Source: Fimenecus sp045655645 (lineage in GTDB: Bacteria > Bacillota > Clostridia > Oscillospirales > Acutalibacteraceae). Taken from it: a stretch of 64,000 nt of DNA. The notes below the pieces were generated by a model. That model was not told the origin of the DNA. It saw nothing but the letters and a program-made list of their open reading frames with translations, and did no database searches. The stretch is taken from the NCBI GenBank assembly GCA_045655645.1, contig JAZOPS010000026.1:1-64000 (forward strand). The letters run 5' to 3'. The position numbers were made by a program, and so were the translations under genes. This document shows positions 16,934 through 25,347 of this stretch, piece by piece; the first letter of the stretch is position 1; every line of letters begins with the position of its first letter.

Positions 16934-18415
16934 ATGCGTAAATTAGGTTTTGACAATGAAAAATATCTTCGTATGCAATCAGAGCATATTAAAGAGAGAA
17001 TAAGCAAATTCGGTGGTAAACTTTATTTGGAATTCGGTGGTAAGATTTTTGACGATTACCATGCTGCAAGAGTGCTCCCCGGTTTTAAGCCTGACAGTAA
17101 AATGAAAATGCTTCTTCAACTTAAAGACGATGCAGAAATCATTATTGCTATTTGTGCAAAAGATATTGAAAAGAATAAAATCCGTAGTGACTTAGGTATC
17201 ACTTATGACCTTGACGTTTTGCGTCTTATTGACATTTATCATGGTTTTGGACTCTTCGTTGGTGGCGTTGTTCTCACTCAATATTCAGAGCAACCATCTG
17301 TAATTGCATTTGAACAGAAACTTCAGAGTCTCGGTATCAATGTTTATCGTCACTACCCTATCGAGAATTATCCACTTGATGTTGAACTTATTGTAAGTGA
17401 AGACGGATATGGCAAAAATGACTATATTGAGTCAGACCATTCACTTATTGTTATTACTGCTCCAGGTCCTGGTAGTGGTAAAATGGCTGTGTGCCTTTCT
17501 CAGCTTTATCACGAGCATAAGCGTGGAATCAAAGCGGGTTATGCTAAATTTGTGACATTCCCAATTTGGAATTTACCATTAAAGCACCCTGTAAACCTTG
17601 CTTATGAAGCTGCAACTGCTGACCTTAATGATGTTAACATGATTGACCCATTCCACCTTGAAGCTTATGGTGAAACAACTGTTAACTATAATCGAGACGT
17701 CGAGAACTTCCCTGTACTTAATACAATATTTGAAGAAATCTATGGCGAGTCACCATATAAATCACCTACTGATATGGGTGTTAATATGGCGGGCAACTGC
17801 ATAATTGATGACGATGTTGTGCTAACAGCATCAAAGAAAGAAATTCTTCGCCGTCATTGCAATTATCTTGTTCAGCAGAAGAACAACAAGAAAAAGTCAA
17901 ACGAACTTTATAAAATTGAGCTTATTATGAAGCAACTTGGCATCACAAGTGATGACCGTCCTGTTGTTTCTGCAGCACTTAATCTTTCAGAGACTACTGA
18001 CGCACCTGTTACTGCTATCGAGCTTCACGACGGCAGAATTATCACAGGTAAAGCATCAGAGCTTCTCAGTTCTGCTTCTGCAATGCTTTTGAATGCATTA
18101 AAAGCACTTTCAGATATTGATGATGAAATTCTTCTTATTTCACCTACTGTATTTGAGCCGATTAAAGAATTGAAAATCAAAATGCACGAACGCGATACAA
18201 GTTTGCACCCTGATGAAATTCTTATCGCACTTTCAATTTGTGCGACTATGAATCCACTCGCAAAACAAGCTCTTGACGCAATTAAGGGCTTAAAGGGTTG
18301 CGACGTTCACGCGACAGTTGTGCTTTCTGATACTGACAAAGAAACTCTTCGTAAGCTTGGCACAAATGCAACTTATGAGCCATACAAGAAGAACGATAAT
18401 TTGTATTATAACTAA
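16934..18415 (+). CDS. DUF1846 family protein
   Basis: A 493-residue cytoplasmic protein matching the DUF1846 family along its whole length. Clear family segments are GFDNEKYLRMQSEHIKERIS at the start, LYLEFGGKIFDDYHAARVLP, the phosphate-loop-like TAPGPGSGKMAVCLSQLYHE (about residues 173-192) and NYNRDVENFPVLN. The C-terminal part has ALNLSETTDAPVTAIELHDG. The GPGSGK loop suggests nucleotide or phosphate binding; I know of no assigned reaction. An AAAGGTG site supports the ATG at 16934; a GTG three codons upstream overlaps that site. It is co-transcribed with the AI-2E-type gene, and a terminator follows. Confidence 0.88.
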   Translation: MRKLGFDNEKYLRMQSEHIKERISKFGGKLYLEFGGKIFDDYHAARVLPGFKPDSKMKMLLQLKDDAEIIIAICAKDIEKNKIRSDLGITYDLDVLRLIDIYHGFGLFVGGVVLTQYSEQPSVIAFEQKLQSLGINVYRHYPIENYPLDVELIVSEDGYGKNDYIESDHSLIVITAPGPGSGKMAVCLSQLYHEHKRGIKAGYAKFVTFPIWNLPLKHPVNLAYEAATADLNDVNMIDPFHLEAYGETTVNYNRDVENFPVLNTIFEEIYGESPYKSPTDMGVNMAGNCIIDDDVVLTASKKEILRRHCNYLVQQKNNKKKSNELYKIELIMKQLGITSDDRPVVSAALNLSETTDAPVTAIELHDGRIITGKASELLSSASAMLLNALKALSDIDDEILLISPTVFEPIKELKIKMHERDTSLHPDEILIALSICATMNPLAKQALDAIKGLKGCDVHATVVLSDTDKETLRKLGTNATYEPYKKNDNLYYN

Positions 18416-18418
18416 AAT

Positions 18419-18453
18419 TTAAGCGGATGTATGTATTTGTGCATCCGCTTTTG
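18419..18453 (+). terminator. Terminator after the DUF1846 gene
   Basis: AAGCGGATG / CATCCGCTT with a 12-base loop, then TTTT. Confidence 0.75.
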
Positions 18454-18489
18454 TAATAAATATTCATTGATGTTATGGGGATTGCTGAT

Positions 18490-19860
18490 ATGAAAATTAA
18501 TCTTAAAAACACTAAAGAACTTCAAGAATTAAAGGGATTTGGCACATCTGCTTGCTGGTGGAGTCACTACTGCAAAGACGAAAAAGTGCAAGACGAAATC
18601 TGCGAGCTTTTATATGGTGACACAGGGCTTAAATTGAACATTTATCGTTACAATATCGGTGGTGGCACTGATATGGAAAACTACCGTGTTCAAAACCCTT
18701 GGCGTCGTAGTGAAAGCATGTATGTATATGACAGAGAAAAAGAAGAGGGATATTGGGACTATTCTCTTGATAAAACTGCAAAGGATGTTATGAGAAAATG
18801 CCTTGATTTAGGTAACATTGACACTCTTATTGTTTTTGCAAACTCACCACATTGGTCACAGACTTCAACAGGTCAGGCATCGGGTAGTTTAATGATGCAC
18901 ACCTGCAACTTACCAAAAGCTAATTACAGAAAATTTGCTGACTATTTCTTAACTGCTACTCAAATGCTTATTGACGAGGGATTTCCTGTTAAATATGTGA
19001 GCCCTATAAACGAGCCTCAATGGAAATGGGGTGGCTCTTATGTGTGGCAAGAGGGTTGTCACTATGAGACCGAAGAAATGGTTGAAGTTATGCATATTTT
19101 TGCTGAAGAGATTTTAAAGCGAAATATGGATGTTAAACTCTATGGTCCTGAAAGTGGCGAAATGATGGGGCTAACCCCTGAATATCTCAATGCACTCATC
19201 AAAGACGAAACCGTTATGAAAGTGCTTGATGTTTTTGCTTATCATTCATATCATGATGATAACAACCCTAAAATCCGTATTGATTTTAAAAATCAGTTGG
19301 TAACCCCCCACCCTGAATTCCGTTTTGATATGAGTGAGTGGTGTGAGCTACCTAACAAGAGTCACACAAAAGATTTCAAAGGTGCTTTGATTACTGCTCG
19401 AATTATCGGTCAGGATTTAATCTATGCGGGCGCAGAGAGTTGGACAAGTTGGGTTGCTGTCAATCAGTTTTCAATTAAAGAAGACGGTTTTGACTATTCT
19501 GACGCAACGCTCACTGCTACTGACAATTTTGAAGAATGGTATGTGGCAGAGCGTTATTATGGTTTTGCTCATTTTTCAAAATACATACCACTAAATTCAA
19601 TTTGTCTTGATAATGGATTCTTCCCTGATGAGAATAATGATTTCAATGTGTTTTCATTCTTAACACCTGATAACAAGACTATTACAGTTATTGTCAATGA
19701 GGGTGAAGAAAAAGAAATTGCACTTGATGGTAATTTTAGTAAAATGGAAGCAATTGAAAGTACACAAGAATATAAATTAAAAACTATTTACGATGGTGAA
19801 TACAAAGATAGTTTTACAGTTAAAGAAAATAGTATTTTAACTTTTATTTGCGAGGGCTAA
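18490..19860 (+). CDS. GH30-family glycoside hydrolase
   Basis: A 456-residue protein with the (beta/alpha)8 plus beta-side-domain layout of GH30. It starts at the typical LKGFGTSACWW strand, continues through IYRYNIGGGTD and FANSPHWSQTSTGQASGSL, and has the acid/base Glu in SPINEPQWKWGG (about residue 176) and the nucleophile Glu in FDMSEWCELP (about 285). The C-terminal 90 residues form the beta-domain. No signal peptide is present, so it acts inside the cell on imported oligosaccharides. GH30 includes beta-1,6-galactanases, glucosylceramidases and xylanases; the substrate is open. GGGG lies 9 bp before the chosen ATG; the ATG five codons upstream has no ribosome site. Confidence 0.88.
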   Translation: MKINLKNTKELQELKGFGTSACWWSHYCKDEKVQDEICELLYGDTGLKLNIYRYNIGGGTDMENYRVQNPWRRSESMYVYDREKEEGYWDYSLDKTAKDVMRKCLDLGNIDTLIVFANSPHWSQTSTGQASGSLMMHTCNLPKANYRKFADYFLTATQMLIDEGFPVKYVSPINEPQWKWGGSYVWQEGCHYETEEMVEVMHIFAEEILKRNMDVKLYGPESGEMMGLTPEYLNALIKDETVMKVLDVFAYHSYHDDNNPKIRIDFKNQLVTPHPEFRFDMSEWCELPNKSHTKDFKGALITARIIGQDLIYAGAESWTSWVAVNQFSIKEDGFDYSDATLTATDNFEEWYVAERYYGFAHFSKYIPLNSICLDNGFFPDENNDFNVFSFLTPDNKTITVIVNEGEEKEIALDGNFSKMEAIESTQEYKLKTIYDGEYKDSFTVKENSILTFICEG

Positions 19861-19863
19861 ATT

Positions 19864-20241
19864 ATGAAAATTGCAGTAACTTATGAAAACGAACAGGTTT
19901 TTCAACATTTCGGACATACCGAAAAGTTCAAAATCTATGATATACAGAATGACGATATTGTTGGTATGAAAGTAGTTGATACTAACGGTCAAGGTCACGG
20001 TGCGTTGGCTACATTCTTAAAAGAGAATGGCGTTGACATTGTTATTTGCGGTGGCATTGGTGGTGGCGCACAAAACGCTTTAAACGAAGCAGGCATCAAA
20101 TGGTATGGTGGTGTCAAGGGAGATTGTAATCAAGCAGTAATTTCATTGCTTGTTGGCAAATTAGAATATAACCCTGACGCTCGTTGTGACCATCACGACC
20201 ACGGCGAAGGTCATTCTTGCGGAGATAATTGCAATCATTAA
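19864..20241 (+). CDS. NifX/NafY-type dinitrogenase iron-molybdenum-cofactor-like protein
   Basis: A small 125-residue cytoplasmic protein. Residues 1-100 match the Fe-Mo-cofactor-binding RNase-H-like fold: MKIAVTYENEQVFQHFGHTE, then FKIYDIQ, and ICGGIGGGAQNALNEAGIKW. The last 16 residues are rich in His and Cys (HHDHGEGHSCGDNCNH), likely a metal-binding tail. The family carries or stores Fe-S/Mo clusters and is widespread in anaerobes without nitrogenase. It is the second gene of a glycosidase operon, 3 bp after GH30 and 10 bp before GH2, next to a later [4Fe-4S] aldo/keto reductase; a cluster-delivery link to that enzyme is possible but not shown. Confidence 0.85.
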   Translation: MKIAVTYENEQVFQHFGHTEKFKIYDIQNDDIVGMKVVDTNGQGHGALATFLKENGVDIVICGGIGGGAQNALNEAGIKWYGGVKGDCNQAVISLLVGKLEYNPDARCDHHDHGEGHSCGDNCNH

Positions 20242-20251
20242 GGAGAAAAAT

Positions 20252-21997
20252 ATGAATTTTACAGTATCTAATCATCCAAACCCACAATTTGAAAGAAAGA
20301 ATATCGAAATCCTTAATGGTCAATGGGATTTTGGTTTTCAAAAAGCAAAGTTAGGTTTCAAATTTTCAACTGATGAACAAAGAGCTATTGAAATGAGAAA
20401 CAAAAACGAATATCCACACAAAATCAATGTGCCATTCTGTGTTGAAAGTGAACTTTCTGGAATTCAGTATAAAGATTTTATCAATATGGTATGGTATAAG
20501 AAAAATATTGAAATTAAAAAGAATGGTAATAGTGTTTTCTTATGTTTCGGTGCTGCTGACCACTTAACAACTGTGCTTGTTAATGGCAAACTCGCAGGTC
20601 GTCACAAAGGTGGTTACACATCATTCCGTTTTGATATTACTGATTTAGCAGTTGATGGTGAAAACGAGATTTTTGTCCTTTGCGAAGACGATGTTAAAAA
20701 CCAATTTGTTATTCGTGGCAAGCAAAGTGAATGGAAAAAGAGTCACGCTTGCGACTATACTCGTACAACAGGTATTTGGCAAAGCGTTTATCTTGAATAT
20801 GTGCCACAAAACTACATAAAAAACTTTAAGATTTATCCTGACCACAAAAATGGTCTTGTTACAATAAACTTTAATCTCAAAGGTAAAGAAACTTTGTCTT
20901 GTGAAGCATTTTTTGATGGCAAGAGTGTTGGTAAAGCAACCTTTGTTGATGCTGCTGACAACACAGTTATGCAAATCAAGCTCGACGAAATCCACCTTTG
21001 GGAAGTTGGTAATGGTCAACTCTATGATTTAGAAATCACATTTGGTGAAGATAAGGTTTATTCTTATTTCGGACTTCGCAATGTGCGTCTTGACGGATAC
21101 AAATTCCTTATCAACGAAAAGAGCGTTTTCCAGCGTCTTGTCCTTGACCAAGGCTTCTATAAAAAAGGCATTTACACTTCTCCTAGTGATGAAGATTTAA
21201 TGAAAGATATTGAACTTTCAATGGCACTTGGTTTTAATGGTGCTCGTCTTCACCAAAAGGTATTTGACCCAAGATTTTTATATTTCTGTGACAAGATGGG
21301 ATATATTGTTTGGGGTGAATATGCTAACTGGGGACTTGACTATTCAAATCCAAAGAGCGTTGATGTGTTCTTGAAAGAATGGGGCGAAGCAATTGAGCGT
21401 GATTTCAATCACCCATCAATTATTGGTTGGTGTCCATTCAACGAAACATGGAATTATAAAGGCAGACCACAATATGACCCATTGCTTTCAACTGTTTATG
21501 ATTATACAAAAGCTGTTGACAACACTCGTCCTTGTATTGATACAAGTGGTAACTTCCATGTTAAGACTGATATTTTCGACCTGCACGATTATAGCTATGA
21601 TGTTGAATTCTTCAAGAAAAACTATGACCGTTTTATGACAGAAGATTACCTTTATCAGCATGTGCTTGTTGAAAATGGTGGCAGACAGACTTATAGGGGC
21701 GAACCTGTATTTATCAGTGAATACGGCGGAATCAAGTGGGTCAGCGACGAGTCAATTAAGTCTTGGGGTTATGGCGAAGATGTTAAAACTCCTGAAGAAT
21801 TTGCCGACAGATATGTGGGACTCACTGATGTTATTCTTTCAAACTATAAGATGTTTGGTTTCTGCTATACTCAGCTCTATGATATTGAACAAGAGCAGAA
21901 TGGACTTTACACTTATGACCGCGAAAAGAAATTTGACGATGCAATTTACGATAGAATCATTGCAATCAACACAAAGGTTGCAGAGATTGAAAAATAA
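20252..21997 (+). CDS. GH2-family glycoside hydrolase (beta-galactosidase/glucuronidase-like)
   Basis: A 581-residue intracellular enzyme in GH2 order: an N-terminal jelly-roll sugar-binding domain (about residues 10-170; WYKKNIEIKKNG, LVNGKLAGRHKGGYTSFRFD), an immunoglobulin-like middle domain (about 175-280), then the TIM barrel. The acid/base Glu is in WCPFNETWNYKG (about residue 396) and the nucleophile Glu in PVFISEYGG (about 490). It is shorter than LacZ and lacks the C-terminal domains, as in many Clostridia GH2 enzymes. AAGGAG precedes the ATG. With GH30 it probably degrades one imported oligosaccharide. The sugar specificity is not readable from these motifs. Confidence 0.88.
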   Translation: MNFTVSNHPNPQFERKNIEILNGQWDFGFQKAKLGFKFSTDEQRAIEMRNKNEYPHKINVPFCVESELSGIQYKDFINMVWYKKNIEIKKNGNSVFLCFGAADHLTTVLVNGKLAGRHKGGYTSFRFDITDLAVDGENEIFVLCEDDVKNQFVIRGKQSEWKKSHACDYTRTTGIWQSVYLEYVPQNYIKNFKIYPDHKNGLVTINFNLKGKETLSCEAFFDGKSVGKATFVDAADNTVMQIKLDEIHLWEVGNGQLYDLEITFGEDKVYSYFGLRNVRLDGYKFLINEKSVFQRLVLDQGFYKKGIYTSPSDEDLMKDIELSMALGFNGARLHQKVFDPRFLYFCDKMGYIVWGEYANWGLDYSNPKSVDVFLKEWGEAIERDFNHPSIIGWCPFNETWNYKGRPQYDPLLSTVYDYTKAVDNTRPCIDTSGNFHVKTDIFDLHDYSYDVEFFKKNYDRFMTEDYLYQHVLVENGGRQTYRGEPVFISEYGGIKWVSDESIKSWGYGEDVKTPEEFADRYVGLTDVILSNYKMFGFCYTQLYDIEQEQNGLYTYDREKKFDDAIYDRIIAINTKVAEIEK

Positions 21998-22006
21998 GGT
22001 GACATT

Positions 22007-23122
22007 ATGAACTATTTTCCTGAAGTAAAGAAAAATTTTGGCTTTGGTTGTATGCGACTTCCACGCAAAGGTCCTCTTATCGACTATGAGCAGACAAAGC
22101 AAATGGTTGACACATTTTTAGAAGCAGGTTTTAACTATTTTGATACTGCTCACGGATATATGGAAATGAGAAATGAGGCTACACTTAAAAAGTGTCTCAC
22201 CTCTCGCCATCCAAGAGAGAGTTATGTTCTTGCAAATAAACTTTCAGAAGGATTTTTCAAGAAAGAAAGTCAAATCAGACCTTTGTTTGAAAAGCAACTC
22301 AAAAATTGTGGCGTTGAATATTTTGACTTCTATTTAATGCACGCACAAAATGCTACAAACTTTGAAAAATATAAAGAATGCCGAGCTTATGAAACTGCTT
22401 TTGAATTGAAAAAAGAGGGTAAAATTCGTCATGTGGGACTCTCTTTCCATGACAAAGCAGATGTGCTTGATAAAATTCTTACAGAATATCCTGAAATTGA
22501 GTTTGTGCAAATTCAGTTTAACTATCTTGACTATAACGACGAGTCAGTTGAGGGTAGAAAATGTTATGAAGTCTGCAGAAAACATGACAAACCAGTTATT
22601 GTTATGGAACCTGTTAAGGGTGGTAGCCTTGTGAAACTCCCCGACGACGCTAAAAAGGTGCTTGATGACTTGAATGGTGGCACACCTGCAAGCTATGCTA
22701 TTCGTTTTGCTGCTGGATTTGAAGGTATCTTTATGGTGCTTTCAGGTATGAGTGATATGGCACAAATGAATGACAACATCAGTTTTATGAAAGATTTTGA
22801 GCCACTGAGTGACGAAGAAATGGATGCAATCCGCAAGGTTTGTGAGATTATGAATAAGCAAAACCTTATTCCTTGCACAGCTTGTCGTTATTGTGTTGAC
22901 GGATGCCCTAAAAATATTCCTATCCCCGAAGTTTTTGCTTGCATGAATGACAGAAAGCAATTTAAAGATTGGAATGCGAAATTCTACTATAAAGAAATTC
23001 ATACTGCAGGCAAAGGCAAGGCTTCTGACTGCATTGAGTGTGGACTCTGCGAAAAGGCTTGTCCTCAACACCTTGAAATTCGCAAATTACTTAAAGATGT
23101 GGCAAAGGAATTCGGCAAATAA
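22007..23122 (+). CDS. Aldo/keto reductase with C-terminal [4Fe-4S] domain
   Basis: A 371-residue oxidoreductase. Residues 1-260 form an aldo/keto-reductase barrel with the tetrad Asp in NYFDTAHGYM, Tyr in the same loop, Lys in VLANKLS and His in YLMHAQN. The C-terminal 90 residues hold a ferredoxin-like module with two cysteine sets: CTACRYCVDGCP (about residue 288) and CIECGLCEKACP (about 344). This fusion is common in anaerobes and suggests electron transfer from or to ferredoxin. GGTGA precedes the ATG, 9 bp after the GH2 gene, and the stop shares one base with the ATG of the ECF gene. The substrate is unknown; a sugar-derived aldehyde or ketone would fit the operon. Confidence 0.9.
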   Translation: MNYFPEVKKNFGFGCMRLPRKGPLIDYEQTKQMVDTFLEAGFNYFDTAHGYMEMRNEATLKKCLTSRHPRESYVLANKLSEGFFKKESQIRPLFEKQLKNCGVEYFDFYLMHAQNATNFEKYKECRAYETAFELKKEGKIRHVGLSFHDKADVLDKILTEYPEIEFVQIQFNYLDYNDESVEGRKCYEVCRKHDKPVIVMEPVKGGSLVKLPDDAKKVLDDLNGGTPASYAIRFAAGFEGIFMVLSGMSDMAQMNDNISFMKDFEPLSDEEMDAIRKVCEIMNKQNLIPCTACRYCVDGCPKNIPIPEVFACMNDRKQFKDWNAKFYYKEIHTAGKGKASDCIECGLCEKACPQHLEIRKLLKDVAKEFGK

Positions 23123-23670
23123 TGAAAAACAAAAAAATACTTAACATTGTGCTATCTGCGCTGTTTTTGTCCCTTTGTCTTGTGTTACCTTTCTTCACAG
23201 GTCAAATCAAAGAAATTGGAAATATGCTTTTACCAATGCACATTCCTGTTATGCTTTGTGGCCTTATCTGCGGGTGGCAATATGGGCTTATTGTGGGCGC
23301 AATCGCACCAATAATGCGTTCTCTTTTATTCAGTATGCCTGTGATGTATCCATCGGCTATTAGTATGGCATTTGAGCTTGCAACATACGGTTTTGTAATT
23401 GGATATATGTTCAGCAAATCAAAGTGGACTTGTATGAAATCACTTTATCGCAGTCTTGTTGTTTCAATGATTAGTGGTCGAGTGGTTTGGGGACTTGTGC
23501 AAGCAATTCTTTTGGGACTTGGTGATAATGGTTTTACCCTTTCAATGTTTATTGGTAGCGCATTTTTAAAGGCAATTCCCGGCATAGTTTTACAACTTGT
23601 TTTAATCCCTGCAGTTATGCTTATTTTTGGCAAAACTCATTTAAGACACAGACACAAAAAGGATGGGTAA
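23122..23670 (+). CDS. ECF transporter S component
   Basis: A 182-residue membrane protein with about five to six hydrophobic helices, matching the substrate-binding (S) subunit family of energy-coupling-factor transporters. Telling segments are LSLCLVLPFFTG, NMLLPMHIPVMLCGLICGWQ (a typical first substrate loop) and ALLFSMPVMYPSAISMAFEL-like helices. S components bind vitamins or other micronutrients with high affinity and need shared EcfA/A'/T subunits, which are not in this window. The start overlaps the aldo/keto-reductase stop by 1 bp. The ligand cannot be assigned. A stem-loop terminator overlaps its stop codon. Confidence 0.85.
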   Translation: MKNKKILNIVLSALFLSLCLVLPFFTGQIKEIGNMLLPMHIPVMLCGLICGWQYGLIVGAIAPIMRSLLFSMPVMYPSAISMAFELATYGFVIGYMFSKSKWTCMKSLYRSLVVSMISGRVVWGLVQAILLGLGDNGFTLSMFIGSAFLKAIPGIVLQLVLIPAVMLIFGKTHLRHRHKKDG

Positions 23671-23690
23671 ATCCCATCCTTTGGCTTTTT
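23657..23690 (+). terminator. Terminator overlapping the end of the ECF S gene
   Basis: AAAGGATGGG / CCCATCCTTT with a 5-base loop that includes the stop codon; GGC and TTTTT follow. Confidence 0.7.
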
Positions 23691-23707
23691 ATATCTCCCA
23701 TTTCTCC

Positions 23708-23736
23708 TTGACTTTTAAGGGGTAAAATGTTATTAT
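23708..23736 (+). promoter_or_regulatory. Promoter of tRNA-Leu
   Basis: TTGACT, 17 bases, TATTAT, ending 20 bases before the tRNA. Confidence 0.75.
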
Positions 23737-23756
23737 AAACGAGCATTTTTATATAT

Positions 23757-23844
23757 GCGGATGTGACGGAACTGGCAGACGTGCAGGCCTCAGACACCTG
23801 TGGATATTACTTCCTTGTGGGTTCAAGTCCCATCGTCCGCACCA
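23757..23844 (+). tRNA. tRNA-Leu (anticodon CAG)
   Basis: An 88-base type-II tRNA with encoded CCA. The acceptor strand GCGGATG pairs with CGTCCGC (one G-U pair), the D-arm holds GGCAGACG, the anticodon loop is CTCAGAC (anticodon CAG, decoding CUG), a long variable arm follows, and the T-arm reads GTGGG-TTCAAGT-CCCAT. The pair next to the anticodon loop is a C-A mismatch. The last 21 bases before CCA are repeated downstream (23999-24019). Confidence 0.93.
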
Positions 23845-23885
23845 AATATAGAGTTCACACTTTTGTGTGGGCTCTATATTTCTTT
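23844..23885 (+). terminator. Terminator of tRNA-Leu
   Basis: A long stem AAATATAGAG / CTCTATATTT, with an inner CACAC/GTGTG stem and a TTTT loop, followed by CTTTG. Confidence 0.75.
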
Positions 23886-23899
23886 GTGGATAATTATGT

Positions 23900-24008
23900 G
23901 GGACTTGAGCCCTTGGGTCTGAGCGTAAAAAACGATATGGTATATCGTTTTTAGCGAAGAGCACAATGCGAATCCCCCATTCGCATTGTAAACTATAATT
24001 CAAGTCCC
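23900..24008 (+). ncRNA. Hairpin-rich segment between the tRNA-Leu 3'-end copies (possible structured RNA)
   Basis: An outer stem GGGACTTGA (23900-23908) / TCAAGTCCC (24000-24008) encloses two strong hairpins: 23924-23956 (CGATAT/ATATCG with a GGT loop, extended by five A-T pairs and an outer GC-rich base) and 23963-23989 (a perfect 11-bp stem with a CCCCC loop). A smaller CCC/GGG stem lies near 23910. It resembles a multibranched RNA fold. No protein is plausible. Whether it is transcribed separately from tRNA-Leu is unknown. Confidence 0.4.
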
Positions 24009-24020
24009 ATCGTCCGCACA

Positions 24021-24060
24021 AAAAAATGAGTTTGCACTTTTGTGTGAACTCGTTTTTTAT
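24021..24060 (+). terminator. Terminator after the second tRNA 3'-end copy
   Basis: GAGTT / AACTC with an inner CAC/GTG stem and TTTTTT after it. It is the diverged twin of the hairpin at 23844-23885. Confidence 0.7.
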
Positions 24061-24069
24061 TGTTAAATA

Positions 24070-24098
24070 TTGTATTTGATATATCAGAGTGATATAAT
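24070..24098 (+). promoter_or_regulatory. Promoter of the aldonate/altronate operon
   Basis: TTGTAT, 17 bases, TATAAT, ending 41 bases before the first ATG at 24140. Confidence 0.65.
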
Positions 24099-24139
24099 AT
24101 CTGTATATATTTTCATTGCTATGAAAAGGACTGATTTTA

Positions 24140-25345
24140 ATGAAAACTTATGGTACATATTTTCAGAATGACAAGAATTCGCCTATTAAATATGGCGAAA
24201 TCAATTTAATAAATCCCGAAAGACAAAGACTTCGTGGTGAGCCATTATATAAAGGCATTGAAGCTCATCCTGTTTTTCAAGGTTTCTGTGGCACAGACTT
24301 TGAGCTTATGAAAATGGGCAGAGATAATAAACTTTCAGCCAAATTCCCTGAAGGTGAAAACAGACTTATCAACGGTCACGAAGGTGTTGTTTGGGTGCCA
24401 AGTGAAAATCGTTTCGCTATTGTGCTTATCCGTGGTGGTGATAGCTACGACCCCACCCGTTACACCGAAGATGAGACATATTTTGAATATGGTTGCGATA
24501 AAGCAGACGGACTTTTCTGTGATAAGAATTATTTTAACCCCGATATGCTTCTTCACTTACCAGAAAAATATGAAAGGCTTCAAAAATTGCCTTTATCCGT
24601 TGCAAAAAAATTATCATTTGCAGACCCTTATGCTTGTGCTATCTTTCAACTTGAGCGAATGGAAGACCTTGGTGAAGCACAGAATTTTAGAGTCCTGATG
24701 GCAAAGTACAAATGCTCTGAAGCAGAGGCGAGAAAACTTGCAAAAGACGATATTTTCTCAAAAACGGTTGTTTTCGGCCTTGGTATGACAGGACTTTTCA
24801 TCGCAGACCAGATTAAGAGAAATCACCCTGACGCACAAATTTTGTTTGTTGGCAGAAGTGATGAAAACTGCAAAAAGGTAGTATTTTCAAAAGAGATTGC
24901 AGGTGCAGATTACCTTTGCACAAGTGGTCTTACTGAAGAAGAAACAGCACAAAAGATTATTGAAAAAATCGGTGGACGAGCAACAATGTTCGTTGGTACA
25001 AGTGGTAGCAATGTTGAACACAGAATCGCATTCCAACATAAAGTGCTTGGTTGCAACGGCATTTATAACAGTTTCTCATTAGGTCCTGTGGTGTCTTATG
25101 ACACAATGCCATTCGGTTTTGAAAATCATCTCATTTTCGCATCAATCAACTTCCGTCAGTCTCACATGGAAAAAGCTATCGAAGTACTTGTTGACTCTCG
25201 TTATGATGAAGTTGTTGAGTTAATCGATAAAGACGAGTTTATCAAAGACCCATTAGATGCTTATGAAAACAAAATATTCTGTAAAGGTGCACCACTGAAA
25301 ACTGGTGTTATCTGGGACAAAAATTATATTGAAGAGGACAAATAA
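24140..25345 (+). CDS. Medium-chain dehydrogenase, glucose-1-dehydrogenase-like
   Basis: A 401-residue protein of the medium-chain dehydrogenase/reductase group. The zinc-site segment GFCGTDFELMKMGRD (about residue 50) and FPEGENRLINGHEGVVWVPS (about 72-91) match the pattern of archaeal-type glucose dehydrogenases, which oxidise aldose C1 to a lactone. The Rossmann part is VVFGLGMTGLFIADQI (about 212). A C-terminal domain as in that family follows. As first gene of an operon with an aldonate dehydrogenase, tagaturonate reductase, altronate dehydratase and a lactonase-like hydrolase, the likely reaction is aldose to aldonolactone. The sugar (for instance L-galactose) is inferred only from the downstream enzymes. 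Confidence 0.75.
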   Translation: MKTYGTYFQNDKNSPIKYGEINLINPERQRLRGEPLYKGIEAHPVFQGFCGTDFELMKMGRDNKLSAKFPEGENRLINGHEGVVWVPSENRFAIVLIRGGDSYDPTRYTEDETYFEYGCDKADGLFCDKNYFNPDMLLHLPEKYERLQKLPLSVAKKLSFADPYACAIFQLERMEDLGEAQNFRVLMAKYKCSEAEARKLAKDDIFSKTVVFGLGMTGLFIADQIKRNHPDAQILFVGRSDENCKKVVFSKEIAGADYLCTSGLTEEETAQKIIEKIGGRATMFVGTSGSNVEHRIAFQHKVLGCNGIYNSFSLGPVVSYDTMPFGFENHLIFASINFRQSHMEKAIEVLVDSRYDEVVELIDKDEFIKDPLDAYENKIFCKGAPLKTGVIWDKNYIEEDK

Positions 25346-25347
25346 AA

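Larger units (their letters stand above)
23822..24019 (+). repeat. Direct repeat of the tRNA-Leu 3' end (att-like), 177 bp apart
   Basis: TTCAAGTCCCATCGTCCGCA plus one further C (21 bases) at 23822-23842 recurs exactly at 23999-24019. Each copy is followed by a similar terminator with a shared GAGTT...CACTTTTGTGTG core. This is the layout left by site-specific integration into a tRNA 3' end or by tandem duplication; no integrase gene is present. Confidence 0.8.

Noticed and set aside
23999..24019. A second tRNA-Leu gene
   Set aside because: Only the T-arm and acceptor 3' strand are present; no GCGGATG strand, D-arm or anticodon arm lies upstream, and the CCA is changed.
23749..24021. A 90-codon minus-strand frame covering tRNA-Leu and its downstream copy
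   Set aside because: It is the antisense of a tRNA; the repeated CGRWDLN peptide simply reflects the duplicated tRNA 3' end.
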